DNA of 64,000 nt from Flavobacterium cerinum. Its GTDB lineage: Bacteria; Bacteroidota; Bacteroidia; Flavobacteriales; Flavobacteriaceae. Below, piece by piece: positions 33,415 to 42,311 of this stretch. A program made the translations under genes and the position numbers. Location: the NCBI RefSeq assembly GCF_004028155.1, contig NZ_SBII01000007.1, positions 1 through 64,000 of the forward strand, written 5' to 3'. How positions within the stretch are numbered: the stretch's first letter is position 1; each line of letters begins with the position of its first letter. Below the pieces are notes generated by a model. That model saw only the letters and a list, made by a program, of their open reading frames with translations. It was not told the origin of the DNA and ran no database searches.

Positions 33415-33438
33415 ATATAATTCTTACAATTTAATCTC

Positions 33439-35502
33439 TTACCAAATTTTCACCCTTTTGTCTGGCGCGATATACATACCGTCGCCTTCTTTTATTCCAA
33501 AAGCAGTGTAAAAAGCATCTACGTTTTGCAAAGGCACGTAAGCGCGATACATCCCCGGCGAGTGCGGATCTGTTTTAACCTGGTTCTTAATTGCCTCGTC
33601 TCTTGCTTTGGTTCTCCAAATGGTAGCCCATGAAATAAAGAAACGCTGCTCCGGAGTATATCCGTCTATAAGTCCGGGATTACCGTTTTCTTTAAGGTAT
33701 AACTGTAATCCATCATAAGCAGCATTCACACCTCCAAGATCACCAATGTTTTCACCAAGTGTAAATTTACCATCTACAAAGATACCTGGCAGTGGCTGTA
33801 AAAGACTGTACTGATCTGAAAGATTTCCGCCAAGACCTGTAAATTTCTCAAGATCTTCATCACTCCACCAGTTTACAAGATTACCTTCTTCATTGTAGCG
33901 TGACCCTGAATCATCAAAACCATGTGATATTTCATGACCAATTACTGCACCAATTCCGCCATAGTTTACAGCTTCGTCTGCTTTATAGTCATAGAAAGGC
34001 GGCTGTAGTATCGCTGCAGGGAACACAATCTCATTATAAGATGGGTTAAAGTAAGCGTTAACAATTTGCGGAGCCATATGCCATTCTGACTTATCTACCG
34101 GTTTGTTAAGTTTATCAATATCCTCTTTAAAGTTCCATATATTAATGTTACGCGTGTTACTAAAGAAAGTACCACCTTCTTCAGTACCTAATATTGTTAA
34201 AGCAGAATAGTCTTTCCACTGATCTGGGTAGCCAATTTTTACACTTAACTTACGTAGTTTGTTAACAGCATTCTCTCTTGTCGATTTTGCCATCCATGGT
34301 AATCTGTTAATACGGTTCTCAAAAGCAAGCATTACATTCTTGATCATGCTTTCTGCTTTTGCTTTTGCTTCTGCAGGAAATTTTTTCTCTACATATAGTT
34401 TACCTAATGCTTCTCCTATATTACCATTTATAGTTTGTAGTGCATTTTTATCACGACTCTCTTCTTTAATAGCTCCTTTTAGCGTTTTGTTATAGAATTC
34501 CCAATCAGCCGTTTCGATATCTGTAGAAAGCATTCCTGATGTGTGGTTGATCAGCGTCCATTTCATATACGCTTTCCAGTCTTCTATCTTATTTTGTTTT
34601 AAGATCTCCTGTAATGCTGTCATGTATTTTGGCTGCGATACAATAACAGTTTGCGGCTGACCCATACCTACTGCCTTTAAATAATTAGTCCAGTTTATAG
34701 CCGGAGTAAGTTTTTGAAGTTCGGCAACTGTCATTGGGTTGTACGTTTTTCTGCTGTCTCGACGCTCTACCCTGTCAAGCCTTGGTGTTGCCATAGCTGT
34801 TTCCAATGCAAGTATTGCTTTTGCCTGTTTAAGAGCATCTGCATCTTTGTATCCTAGGTATTTAAGCATTTTAGCAACATGCTTCACATAAAGGTCACGT
34901 TTCTCTTTAGAATCTGCATCGTCAGAAACATAATAGTCCCTGTCCGGTAACCCTAAACTTCCTGCGCCTACATATATAGCGTTCTTGTTACTGTCTTTAG
35001 CATCGGCACCAATACCTACACCAAAAAATCCAAGACCACCTTCCTGCTCCATTTCGGCAAGCAGTACTTCAAGATCTTTTACATTTTTGATCTTATCTAT
35101 TTTTGCCAGATATGGTTTTAATGGTGCTATACCCTGTTTGTTACGGGTTACAGTATCCATTATGGTTTTATAAAGATTAGCTGCTTTACCCTGATCTGAT
35201 TTTGGTGACAGGTTTTTGTTAGCCGCTGCTTCTTTTAATATTGCAAGTGCATCGTTGTTTGTGTTTTCACGAAGTTCATCAAAACTTCCCCAACGGGTTT
35301 TATCACTAGGAATTTCGGTTTTATCAACCCAGGTACCATTTACATACCTAAAAAAATCGTCGTTTGGTTTTACCTTCTTATCCATATAAGATAGGTTAAT
35401 ACCTGGTTTCTGCTGTTTGGCAGCAGGAGTTTGTGCATTACAAACTGTACCGGCAAGTACTAATGCCGATGCTGCAAGTTTTGCATTGATGTATAATTTC
35501 AT
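33439..35502 (-). CDS. exported M13 family metallopeptidase (neprilysin/PepO-like)
   Basis: A 687-residue zinc endopeptidase. Signal peptide 1-23 (AASALVLAGTVCNAQ); N-terminal M13 domain; catalytic domain with HExxH in GAVIGHEISHGFDDSGSRYN, the third ligand Glu in ENIGDLGGVNAAYDG, the substrate-binding NAYFNPSYNEIVFPAAILQPP segment, and the family-typical C-terminus ending KRVKIW. It probably degrades oligopeptides in the periplasm. Monocistronic, with a -7 element TATTTTTG upstream. Confidence 0.95.
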   Translation of the reverse strand: MKLYINAKLAASALVLAGTVCNAQTPAAKQQKPGINLSYMDKKVKPNDDFFRYVNGTWVDKTEIPSDKTRWGSFDELRENTNNDALAILKEAAANKNLSPKSDQGKAANLYKTIMDTVTRNKQGIAPLKPYLAKIDKIKNVKDLEVLLAEMEQEGGLGFFGVGIGADAKDSNKNAIYVGAGSLGLPDRDYYVSDDADSKEKRDLYVKHVAKMLKYLGYKDADALKQAKAILALETAMATPRLDRVERRDSRKTYNPMTVAELQKLTPAINWTNYLKAVGMGQPQTVIVSQPKYMTALQEILKQNKIEDWKAYMKWTLINHTSGMLSTDIETADWEFYNKTLKGAIKEESRDKNALQTINGNIGEALGKLYVEKKFPAEAKAKAESMIKNVMLAFENRINRLPWMAKSTRENAVNKLRKLSVKIGYPDQWKDYSALTILGTEEGGTFFSNTRNINIWNFKEDIDKLNKPVDKSEWHMAPQIVNAYFNPSYNEIVFPAAILQPPFYDYKADEAVNYGGIGAVIGHEISHGFDDSGSRYNEEGNLVNWWSDEDLEKFTGLGGNLSDQYSLLQPLPGIFVDGKFTLGENIGDLGGVNAAYDGLQLYLKENGNPGLIDGYTPEQRFFISWATIWRTKARDEAIKNQVKTDPHSPGMYRAYVPLQNVDAFYTAFGIKEGDGMYIAPDKRVKIW

Positions 35503-35528
35503 AGTTTACTGTTTTTAATCCTTACGTA

Positions 35529-35536
35529 CAAAAATA
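35529..35536 (-). promoter_or_regulatory. -7 element TATTTTTG for the M13 peptidase
   Basis: Exact TAnnTTTG on the minus strand, 26 bp from the ATG at 35502. Confidence 0.5.
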
Positions 35537-35642
35537 TAAAGTTAGCCTCAACTGCCTACTGCAAAATTGTTAAATGTGCAGTAACACAATTATTTTAGCT
35601 TTTGTAAATCATATTATTCTATTTTTATAACCCGTTGTTTCT

Positions 35643-35650
35643 TAATTTTG
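35643..35650 (+). promoter_or_regulatory. -7 element TAATTTTG for the SCO gene
   Basis: Exact TAnnTTTG, 15 bp before the ATG at 35666. It contains the TTG that begins the longer open frame and rules that start out. Confidence 0.55.
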
Positions 35651-35665
35651 CAAAAATTATACCTC

Positions 35666-36358
35666 ATGCTCAATTTTTTCAAAAAATATAGATTTTTTTT
35701 CCTGGCAATGGCAATCCTTTCTGCTATTATTCTATACCTGTTTAATACTGCGCTTACGCCAAAAAAATTCCTTAAAATATACAGTCCGGCCGATGTAAGT
35801 CCGGAACTCGTAGACACTACCATTCAGTATGTGAGCCGCAATCATAAAATTGCCGATTTTTCTTTTACCAATCAAAATGGCAAGACCATTACCCAAAACG
35901 ATTATAAAGGAAAGATCTATGTGGCCGATTTCTTCTTTACAACCTGTCCAACCATCTGTCCTATCATGACCGATAATCTTACCTGGCTGCAGGAACAAAT
36001 AAAAAACGACCCTAAAGTAATGATTTTATCGCATTCTGTAACACCGGATATTGATAGTGTACCTGTGCTTAAGGCATACGCCGAAAAGAAAGGAGCTATA
36101 GACGGGAAATGGAATATGGTTACCGGAAAAAAAGAAGACATTTATTATATAGCCCGAAAATCATATCTGGCAGTAAAAACAACTTCTTCTAAAGACCTGT
36201 ATGATATGGTACATACCGAAAACTTTATACTGGTAGACGGTAAAGGAAGAATTAGGGGATTTTATAACGGTACCAACCTGGATAAAGAAGTGAAAGGTGA
36301 AAAGAATGTGAAACAATTGCTGGAAGACATTAAATGGCTTTCTGCTAATGAAAAATAG
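35666..36358 (+). CDS. SCO1/SenC family copper chaperone-like protein
   Basis: A 230-residue membrane-anchored thioredoxin-fold protein. One N-terminal helix (about 4-26) is followed by the SCO domain: DFSFTNQNGKTITQNDYKGK, the copper-binding CxxxC in FFTTCPTICPIM, and the third ligand His in YDMVHTENFILVD. SCO proteins deliver copper to the CuA site of cytochrome c oxidase or act as thiol reductases. It lies just ahead of feoAB but the Fur-like box in between suggests a separate promoter for the latter. Confidence 0.92.
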   Translation: MLNFFKKYRFFFLAMAILSAIILYLFNTALTPKKFLKIYSPADVSPELVDTTIQYVSRNHKIADFSFTNQNGKTITQNDYKGKIYVADFFFTTCPTICPIMTDNLTWLQEQIKNDPKVMILSHSVTPDIDSVPVLKAYAEKKGAIDGKWNMVTGKKEDIYYIARKSYLAVKTTSSKDLYDMVHTENFILVDGKGRIRGFYNGTNLDKEVKGEKNVKQLLEDIKWLSANEK

Positions 36359-36378
36359 GGCAGATAAGATATAATTTG

Positions 36379-36406
36379 TACTTTCGCAATCTAAAATCAT
36401 TCTAAA
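36379..36406 (+). promoter_or_regulatory. feoAB promoter with Fur-like 17-bp box
   Basis: TACTTTCG (36379-36386) is one base off the -7 consensus. Immediately downstream, TCTAAAATcATTCTAAA (36390-36406) is an 8-1-8 imperfect palindrome whose right half ATTCTAAA is identical to that of the perfect palindrome at 55498-55514. It covers the expected transcription start, as a repressor site would. Confidence 0.55.
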
Positions 36407-36411
36407 TAACT

Positions 36412-36648
36412 TTGAGAACCACACTTGCAAACCTTAAGAAAGGTCAGAGAGCCGTTATAGTCGATTTGAATATAGATGCCATTCCATTAAAATTACTTGA
36501 AATGGGGTGCCTGCCCGGCAATGTTGTGGAACTTTTACAAATAGCCCCACTGGGCGACCCTATTTACATTGATGTTAACGACAGCCATGTTGCCATTAGA
36601 CTGGAAACTGCTGCCGAAATTGATGTAGAAATTATAACCGTATTGTAA
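36412..36648 (+). CDS. feoA: ferrous iron transport protein A
   Basis: A 78-residue SH3-like FeoA domain (TTLANLKKGQRAVIVDL, LLEMGCLPGNVVELLQIAPLGDPIYI, HVAIRLETAAEIDVEII). FeoA is a cytoplasmic accessory protein that binds or modulates FeoB. The start is TTG at 36412; no ATG occurs before the conserved region. The stop overlaps feoB as TAATG. Confidence 0.9.
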   Translation: MRTTLANLKKGQRAVIVDLNIDAIPLKLLEMGCLPGNVVELLQIAPLGDPIYIDVNDSHVAIRLETAAEIDVEIITVL

Positions 36649-38753
36649 TGGCAGCCCAAAACATAAAGATCGCATTAATAGGTAATCCTAATACCGGTAA
36701 AACATCTGTTTTTAATCACCTTACGGGACTTAACCAACAGGTAGGTAATTATCCAGGCATAACTGTAGAACGAAAATCAGGAGCTTGTAAACTGCCTAAT
36801 GGTACAAAAGGAACTATTCTTGATTTACCTGGTACATATAGCCTTAATGCCAGTTCTATTGACGAAAATGTGGTTATAGAACTACTGCTCAATAAAACTG
36901 ATAAAGATTATCCGGATGTTGCTGTAGTGGTTACCGATGTTGAAAACCTAAAGCGAAACCTGCTTCTTTTTACACAAATAAAAGATCTTGAGATCCCTAC
37001 CATATTGGTCATCAATATGTCCGACAGGATGGAGCGTAAAGGTATATCGCTTGATATTGCTTATTTGGAACAGCAGCTTAAAACCCGCATTGCTTTAGTA
37101 AGTTCACGGAAAGGAACAGGTATAGATACCCTTAAAGGGCTTATTGTAAATTACCATAGCCTTTCTACCGAGCCCTGCCTTAATGCATCCAGTATAGACC
37201 CGGAATACTTTAACGGATTGCGCAATGTATTCCCTACACAGCAATTGTACAAGCTTTGGCTTGTTATTACTCAGGACGTTAACTTTGGTCAGTTGGAGCG
37301 CAATGAATTACATAACAGTTCGTTTGCAAAGTCCAAACCAGAACTTAAAAGACTCCAGCAAAAAGAAACCATAAAGCGTTACCAGTTTATAAACGATGTT
37401 CTTAAAACAGGACAAACCATAGACAACTCTAAAGCAAAAGACCTCAGGGCAAAACTAGACAGGGTGCTTACTCATAAAGTATTTGGCTATGTTATTTTCT
37501 TTGGGGTATTGATGTTGATTTTTCAATCGATATTCTCGTGGTCGAGCGTACCAATGGATTTCATCGATGAAAGTTTTGCTTCTTTAGCATCTTATACCGA
37601 AGCCCATATGGCCCCCGGAAAACTAACCGATCTTATTTCCCAGGGAATTATTCCGGGTATAGGCGGTGTGGTTATATTTATTCCGCAAATTGCCTTCCTG
37701 TTCCTGTTCATATCAGTACTGGAAGAAAGCGGATACATGAGCCGTGTAGTTTTCCTGATGGATAAAATAATGAAGCGTTTTGGCCTTAGCGGAAAAAGCG
37801 TTGTGCCATTAATATCGGGTACTGCCTGCGCGATTCCAGCAATTATGGCGGCACGAAATATAGAAAACTGGCGCGAACGCCTTATTACCATATTGGTAAC
37901 TCCTTTCACTACGTGCTCTGCAAGGCTGCCGGTATATACAATACTTATATCGCTAATCATTCCAGAGAAAATGATCTTCGGCCTTTTTAACCAGCAGGGA
38001 CTGGTACTAATGCTATTGTACCTGCTTGGTTTTGGTGGTGCCATACTTTCTGCTTGGATATTAAACAAGATACTACAGGTAAAGCACAAAAGCTTTTTTG
38101 TTGCCGAAATGCCTAATTATAAGCTGCCATTATTTAAAAACGTAGTACTTAACGTACTTGAAAAAACAAAGGCCTTTGTATATGGTGCAGGAAAAATTAT
38201 CCTTGCCCTTTCCATCCTTATCTGGTTTATGGGATCGCATGGTCCAGGTGAGAAATTCAGCCAGGCTGAAACTATAATATCCAGTCAGCCGGAAAACAAA
38301 GCACTCCCGGAAGATCAGCTAAATGATAAAATTGCGGCTTACCAATTAGAGAACTCTTATATAGGTATTGTAGGTAAATCTATAGAACCGGTCATTAAAC
38401 CACTTGGTTATGACTGGAAGATCGGTATTGCCATTGTAGGCTCATTTGCAGCACGTGAAGTCTTTGTAGGCACACTAGCAACCATTTACAACATTGGCAG
38501 CAGTGGTGAAGACGAAGCAACAATAAAACAACGCATGAATGCTGAAGTAGACCCAATAACAGGCAAAAAGATATTTAATTTTGCAACCGGGGTATCATTA
38601 TTGCTGTTTTATGCTTTTGCAATGCAGTGTATTAGTACACTCGCCATCACCAAGAAAGAAACCAACTCATGGAAATGGCCGCTTATACAATTATTCGGAA
38701 TGAGTGGTTTTGCCTATGTAGTTTCACTTATTACTTACCAACTATTAAAGTAA
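36648..38753 (+). CDS. feoB: ferrous iron transporter B
   Basis: A 701-residue inner-membrane Fe2+ permease. N-terminal GTPase domain: G1 GNPNTGKT, switch I VGNYPGITVE, G3 DLPGTYSL, G4 NMSD; a helical spacer; then two Gate motifs and about 10 membrane helices (FVPLISGTACAIPAIMAAR-like and FTTCSARLPVYT segments). Overlaps feoA by one base and is followed after 4 bp by the Cys-rich small gene; the three form an operon behind a Fur-like box. Confidence 0.96.
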   Translation: MAAQNIKIALIGNPNTGKTSVFNHLTGLNQQVGNYPGITVERKSGACKLPNGTKGTILDLPGTYSLNASSIDENVVIELLLNKTDKDYPDVAVVVTDVENLKRNLLLFTQIKDLEIPTILVINMSDRMERKGISLDIAYLEQQLKTRIALVSSRKGTGIDTLKGLIVNYHSLSTEPCLNASSIDPEYFNGLRNVFPTQQLYKLWLVITQDVNFGQLERNELHNSSFAKSKPELKRLQQKETIKRYQFINDVLKTGQTIDNSKAKDLRAKLDRVLTHKVFGYVIFFGVLMLIFQSIFSWSSVPMDFIDESFASLASYTEAHMAPGKLTDLISQGIIPGIGGVVIFIPQIAFLFLFISVLEESGYMSRVVFLMDKIMKRFGLSGKSVVPLISGTACAIPAIMAARNIENWRERLITILVTPFTTCSARLPVYTILISLIIPEKMIFGLFNQQGLVLMLLYLLGFGGAILSAWILNKILQVKHKSFFVAEMPNYKLPLFKNVVLNVLEKTKAFVYGAGKIILALSILIWFMGSHGPGEKFSQAETIISSQPENKALPEDQLNDKIAAYQLENSYIGIVGKSIEPVIKPLGYDWKIGIAIVGSFAAREVFVGTLATIYNIGSSGEDEATIKQRMNAEVDPITGKKIFNFATGVSLLLFYAFAMQCISTLAITKKETNSWKWPLIQLFGMSGFAYVVSLITYQLLK

Positions 38754-38757
38754 GCTT

Positions 38758-38886
38758 ATGAACATTCAGGAAATTATAGTATACATACTGGTAGCAGGTG
38801 CTGTATTTTTCCTTCTAAAGAAGTTTTTCTTTAAGAAGAAGAAAAAAGGAGGAGATTGCGGTGGCAGCGATTGTGGTTGTCATTAA
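38758..38886 (+). CDS. FeoB-associated Cys-rich membrane protein (42 residues)
   Basis: A very small gene directly after feoB. It encodes MNIQEIIVYILVAGAVFFLL, one membrane helix, then a poly-lysine stretch (KKFFFKKKKKGG) and a Cys-rich tail with three cysteines (DCGG, DCGCH). This matches the FeoB-associated Cys-rich membrane proteins known next to feoB in many bacteria, comparable in place to FeoC. The tail could bind iron or act as a redox sensor for FeoB; this is inferred. Confidence 0.88.
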   Translation: MNIQEIIVYILVAGAVFFLLKKFFFKKKKKGGDCGGSDCGCH

Positions 38887-38893
38887 TTAACTC

Positions 38894-38939
38894 AAAAAAT
38901 AAACCCGCAAGACGTAAACGTTTTGCGGGTTTATTTTTT
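38894..38939. terminator. bidirectional terminator between feo and mnt operons
   Basis: AAAATAAACCCGCAA and TTGCGGGTTTATTTT form a long perfect stem, with ACGT/ACGT pairing in the loop. It overlaps the stop codon of the convergent Nramp gene (38938-38940). Confidence 0.9.
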
Positions 38940-40827
38940 ACTTCTCCGTAATAATTAACAACGGGATTTTTATCTTATGCCGCACAGCATTTACTGTTGT
39001 TCCTAAAACTATATCTTTAAACCAGTTGTGACCGTGAGCACCTAATATCAGGATATCAAAGTCTCCGGCTTCATTAATAATTAAAGGTATCTGCTGTTTA
39101 GGGCTACCAAAATTAAGGCGTGTAGAAATGGTATATCCTTTGTCTTCCAGAGCTTGTTTGTATTTATCCAGATAGTCTTTATCACTACTGGTTTCAAAAT
39201 CATTTGCCTGATCGCCATACACCATTGCTCCTACGGTTTCTACAATATGTATTAAGGTATAATGTGCTTCCTTACCTCCCATTTGCAAAGCACTTGAAAT
39301 CGATTTACTGTCGGTAGTCGAGAAATCCAGTGCTATGGCAATATTTTTATACACCAATACTCCCGGTCGTTCGTTTACAATTACCTCATCAATATGAGGC
39401 ACTAACTTGGCAGATCGTTTCTTCTTTTGAACGAAAGGCTCAACAATAATATACAAGAGTAAAAATAAAGCTGCAAGTGCAACAGGCACTACCAGTGCCC
39501 ATATATAGATAGGGTTTTCTGCTTCTGTAACCCATGTGGAAATCTCATCATAGACCAGTTTTGCATTAAGTGAAACAATAACGAGTGCAATGACCCACGA
39601 AGCAGTTTTCGTAAATTTTCCAATGGCAAATTCACCCATTTTGCGTTTGTCGCTCACAAAGTGAATAAGAGGCACGATGGCAAATCCTAACTGAAGACTC
39701 AGCACTACCTGACTAAACAACAGCAGTTTACCGGTAGACTCTTCTCCAAAATATAATATGGTTAGAAATGCAGGGAGTATCGCAATCAATCGGGTAACAA
39801 TACGGCGTACCCAAGGTTGTATCCTAAGATTAAGATAACCTTCCATCACAATTTGACCGGCAAGAGTTCCTGTAATCGTAGAGCTTTGACCGGCAGCTAT
39901 AAGCGCCAGCGCAAACAGTACCGATGCCCAACTGGTACCTAATAGTGGTTCCAACATTTTGTGTGCATCCTGGATATCGGCAATTTCATGGAGTCCGTTA
40001 TCAAAGAAAGTGGCAGCAGCCAATATAAGTATGGCAGCGTTTACAAAAAAGGCAAGGTTAAGTGCAATGAATGAATCCACAAAGTTGTAGCGTATCGCCT
40101 GCTTTATACCTTTAAAAGTACGTTCAAACTTTCTGGTCTGCACCAGCGATGAATGCAGGTAAAGGTTGTGCGGCATCACCGTAGCTCCTATAATACCAAT
40201 TGCGATATACAAAGCTGCACTATTAGGAATTGACGGAATTAATCCGGCAGCCACCTGGGCAATATCCGGTTTCGCAAAAAACATTTCAGCAAGGAAAGAC
40301 ATTCCGATAATTGCAATAAGCGCAATAATAAAAGCTTCCATTTTCTTGATGCCTTTATTTAAAAGGAACAATAGCAAAAAGGTATCCAGCATGGTAATGC
40401 TCACACCCCAAAGCAGTGGTATGTCAAACAAGAGCTGTAATCCTATCGCCATTCCCAGTACCTCAGCAAGGTCGCAGGCAGCAATGGCAATTTCGGCTAA
40501 GCCATATAAAAAGTAATTTATTCCTTTAGAGTAAGTTTCACGGGAAGCCTGGGCAAGGTCACGACGGCTTACAATACCCAAACGTGCACTAAGGCTTTGC
40601 AGCAGCAAGGCCATGATGTTAGACATTAACAATACCCATAACAGCTGATAGCCAAATTGGCTACCTCCGGCAATATCGGTTGCCCAGTTGCCCGGATCCA
40701 TATAACCCACGCTAATCATATAAGCAGGTCCGAAAAAAGCCAGTACTTTTTTCCAGACAGAAGTGTTTTGTATGATCGTTACCGACTCATGAACTTCTTC
40801 TAACGAATTACCGCCTTTTTGATTCAT
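38938..40827 (-). CDS. mntH: Nramp divalent metal transporter fused to a universal stress (Usp) domain
   Basis: A 629-residue fusion. Residues about 25-460 are an Nramp (MntH-type) proton-coupled Mn2+/Fe2+ importer with about 11 helices; metal site residues are in YMDPGNWATD (DPGN) and in VMPHNLYLHSS (MPH). Residues about 485-629 are a cytoplasmic UspA domain with the nucleotide-binding pattern GAHGHNWFKDIVLGTTVN. The Usp domain may sense ATP/ADP or stress and adjust uptake. It is one base overlapped (TAATG) with the DtxR/MntR regulator upstream, so transport and regulation are coupled. Confidence 0.92.
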   Translation of the reverse strand: MNQKGGNSLEEVHESVTIIQNTSVWKKVLAFFGPAYMISVGYMDPGNWATDIAGGSQFGYQLLWVLLMSNIMALLLQSLSARLGIVSRRDLAQASRETYSKGINYFLYGLAEIAIAACDLAEVLGMAIGLQLLFDIPLLWGVSITMLDTFLLLFLLNKGIKKMEAFIIALIAIIGMSFLAEMFFAKPDIAQVAAGLIPSIPNSAALYIAIGIIGATVMPHNLYLHSSLVQTRKFERTFKGIKQAIRYNFVDSFIALNLAFFVNAAILILAAATFFDNGLHEIADIQDAHKMLEPLLGTSWASVLFALALIAAGQSSTITGTLAGQIVMEGYLNLRIQPWVRRIVTRLIAILPAFLTILYFGEESTGKLLLFSQVVLSLQLGFAIVPLIHFVSDKRKMGEFAIGKFTKTASWVIALVIVSLNAKLVYDEISTWVTEAENPIYIWALVVPVALAALFLLLYIIVEPFVQKKKRSAKLVPHIDEVIVNERPGVLVYKNIAIALDFSTTDSKSISSALQMGGKEAHYTLIHIVETVGAMVYGDQANDFETSSDKDYLDKYKQALEDKGYTISTRLNFGSPKQQIPLIINEAGDFDILILGAHGHNWFKDIVLGTTVNAVRHKIKIPLLIITEK

Positions 40828-41480
40828 TAGATTAGTTTTACAAATAGGTTACCTGCAATTTTATTAGATACCGTTACCTCTTTATTGTCTACACGAAGGG
40901 TAAGGGAAAGGTCAAAATCTTCTTTAGACACCACCTCAAGGGTAGATCCTAAAGCAATTTGTTGTTTGTCGAGGTATTGCAAGAAAGTAGATGAACTATC
41001 TTTAACCCCTACACATATCGCCCTGCGTCCGGCAGGAATTTCAGAAAGCAGCTGTTTCTCTATCTTAGCAATCTTACCTTCTTTATCGGGTATAGGGTCA
41101 CCGTGCGGATCTTCGGTAGGGAAGCCTAAAAACTCATCGAGTTTGTTAGTTAACTTTTCCGATTTTATATGCTCCAACTGTTCGGCTACATCATGCACTT
41201 CATCCCATGAAAAATCGAGTTTATCTACAAGAAACACCTCCCATAAACGGTGCTTCCTTACAATCATCAGTGCCATGAACCGACCTTGATCTGTAAGTTC
41301 TACCCCCTGGTATTTCCTATAGATTACAAGTTCTTTTTCTGCTAGTTTCTGTACCATATCCGTCACCGATGAAGGTTTACTTTCCATTACATTCGCAATA
41401 GCATTAGTAGTAACACCTTTCGTAGAGGCAAGAGATAAATGGTAGATAACTTTTAAATAATTTTCTTCAGAATATGTCAT
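40827..41480 (-). CDS. DtxR/MntR family metal-dependent regulator
   Basis: A 217-residue metalloregulator. N-terminal winged HTH (about 1-70: YSEENYLKVIYHL, TNAIANVMESKPSSVTDMVQKL), dimerisation and metal-binding domain (HRLWEVFLVDKLDFSWDEVHDVAEQLEHI, FLGFPTEDPHGDPIP) with the typical Glu/His ligands, and a C-terminal FeoA/SH3-like domain (about 140-217). It is expected to repress mntH when Mn2+ or Fe2+ is plentiful. A palindrome resembling DtxR-family sites lies upstream. Confidence 0.92.
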   Translation of the reverse strand: MTYSEENYLKVIYHLSLASTKGVTTNAIANVMESKPSSVTDMVQKLAEKELVIYRKYQGVELTDQGRFMALMIVRKHRLWEVFLVDKLDFSWDEVHDVAEQLEHIKSEKLTNKLDEFLGFPTEDPHGDPIPDKEGKIAKIEKQLLSEIPAGRRAICVGVKDSSSTFLQYLDKQQIALGSTLEVVSKEDFDLSLTLRVDNKEVTVSNKIAGNLFVKLI

Positions 41481-41498
41481 TAAGCACTAATTAGTAAG

Positions 41499-41506
41499 CA
41501 AATATA
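41499..41506 (-). promoter_or_regulatory. -7 element TATATTTG of the mnt operon
   Basis: Exact TAnnTTTG on the minus strand, 18 bp before the regulator ATG. A GCAAATA/TATTTGC inverted repeat (41498-41525) overlaps it. Confidence 0.55.
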
Positions 41507-41533
41507 CTCAAATATCTATTTGCATTAAAAATA

Positions 41534-41553
41534 TTTTTAGTCTAGCCTAAAAA
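41534..41553. promoter_or_regulatory. DtxR/MntR-like operator palindrome
   Basis: TTTTTAGTCTAGCCTAAAAA is a 20-bp palindrome with one mismatched pair; its core TTAGnCTAGnCTAA resembles DtxR/IdeR boxes (TTAGGTTAGCCTAACCTAA). It lies 27 bp upstream of the -7 element of the mnt operon. Confidence 0.55.
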
Positions 41554-41771
41554 TAAATTAATAAATTCTGTTTTACACTTTATTAATTATACGATAAAAA
41601 CACTGTTAGCGGTTGATAATACATTATTTAAAGAGGCTTATAAATCCATTTGCAAAGGCGTTAAGAGTCAGACTGCCAAATCTGTAACAAAAAAGCTTGC
41701 GGTTATGGTATTGGCTAAAAAATGCGTATCTTTACACCCTATTTTAAATTAACTTTTTAAAGAATAGTACT

Positions 41772-42182
41772 ATGTATCCAGAAGAATTAGTAAAACCAAT
41801 GCGTGCTGAACTTTCAGAAGCTGGTTTTAAAGACTTATATACTGCTGATGCCGTTAAAGATGCAATGTCACAAGAAGGAACTACCCTTGTAGTAGTAAAC
41901 TCTGTGTGCGGTTGTGCAGCAAGAAATGCAAGACCAGGTGTTAAAATGAGCCTTGCAGGTGATAAAACACCTAATAATCTTATTACTGTTTTTGCAGGTG
42001 TAGACAAAGAAGCGGTAGACGAAGCAAGGGGCTTTATGTTCCCTTTCCCTCCATCTTCTCCAAGTGTTGCCTTGTTTAAAAATGGAGAATTGGTACACAT
42101 GTTAGAGCGTCACCATATTGAAGGACGCCCGGCTGAACTAATTGCTGAAAATCTTAAAGATGCTTACCAGGAATTTTGCTAG
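41772..42182 (+). CDS. BrxA/BrxB family bacilliredoxin
   Basis: A 136-residue thioredoxin-fold protein with the CGC motif at Cys46-Cys48 (VVNSVCGCAARNARPG), the signature of the YphP/YqiW bacilliredoxins that remove bacillithiol from oxidised protein thiols. Other conserved parts: FAGVDKEAVDEARGF, PPSSPSVALFKNGELVHMLERH. Bacteroidetes are known to make bacillithiol, which fits. Monocistronic; TATCTTTA at about 41727 may be the -7 region. Confidence 0.93.
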   Translation: MYPEELVKPMRAELSEAGFKDLYTADAVKDAMSQEGTTLVVVNSVCGCAARNARPGVKMSLAGDKTPNNLITVFAGVDKEAVDEARGFMFPFPPSSPSVALFKNGELVHMLERHHIEGRPAELIAENLKDAYQEFC

Positions 42183-42199
42183 TAAGCAGCTCTTATTTT

Positions 42200-42224
42200 A
42201 AAAACCACGCTTAGGCGTGGTTTT
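42200..42224 (+). terminator. bacilliredoxin terminator
   Basis: AAAAACCACGC and GCGTGGTTTT with a TTAG loop, followed by CTTTTTTT. Confidence 0.88.
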
Positions 42225-42311
42225 CTTTTTTTCAGGTACTATGCAGGCATACTAAATCTTTTTATTTTTAATAAAAAACACATTACTTTTACGCGAATTT
42301 TTAAACGATAC

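Noticed and set aside
41481..41771. tRNA or riboswitch in the gap before the bacilliredoxin gene
   Set aside because: No cloverleaf or known aptamer core could be traced; the region is explained by the mnt promoter, the palindrome and the bacilliredoxin promoter.
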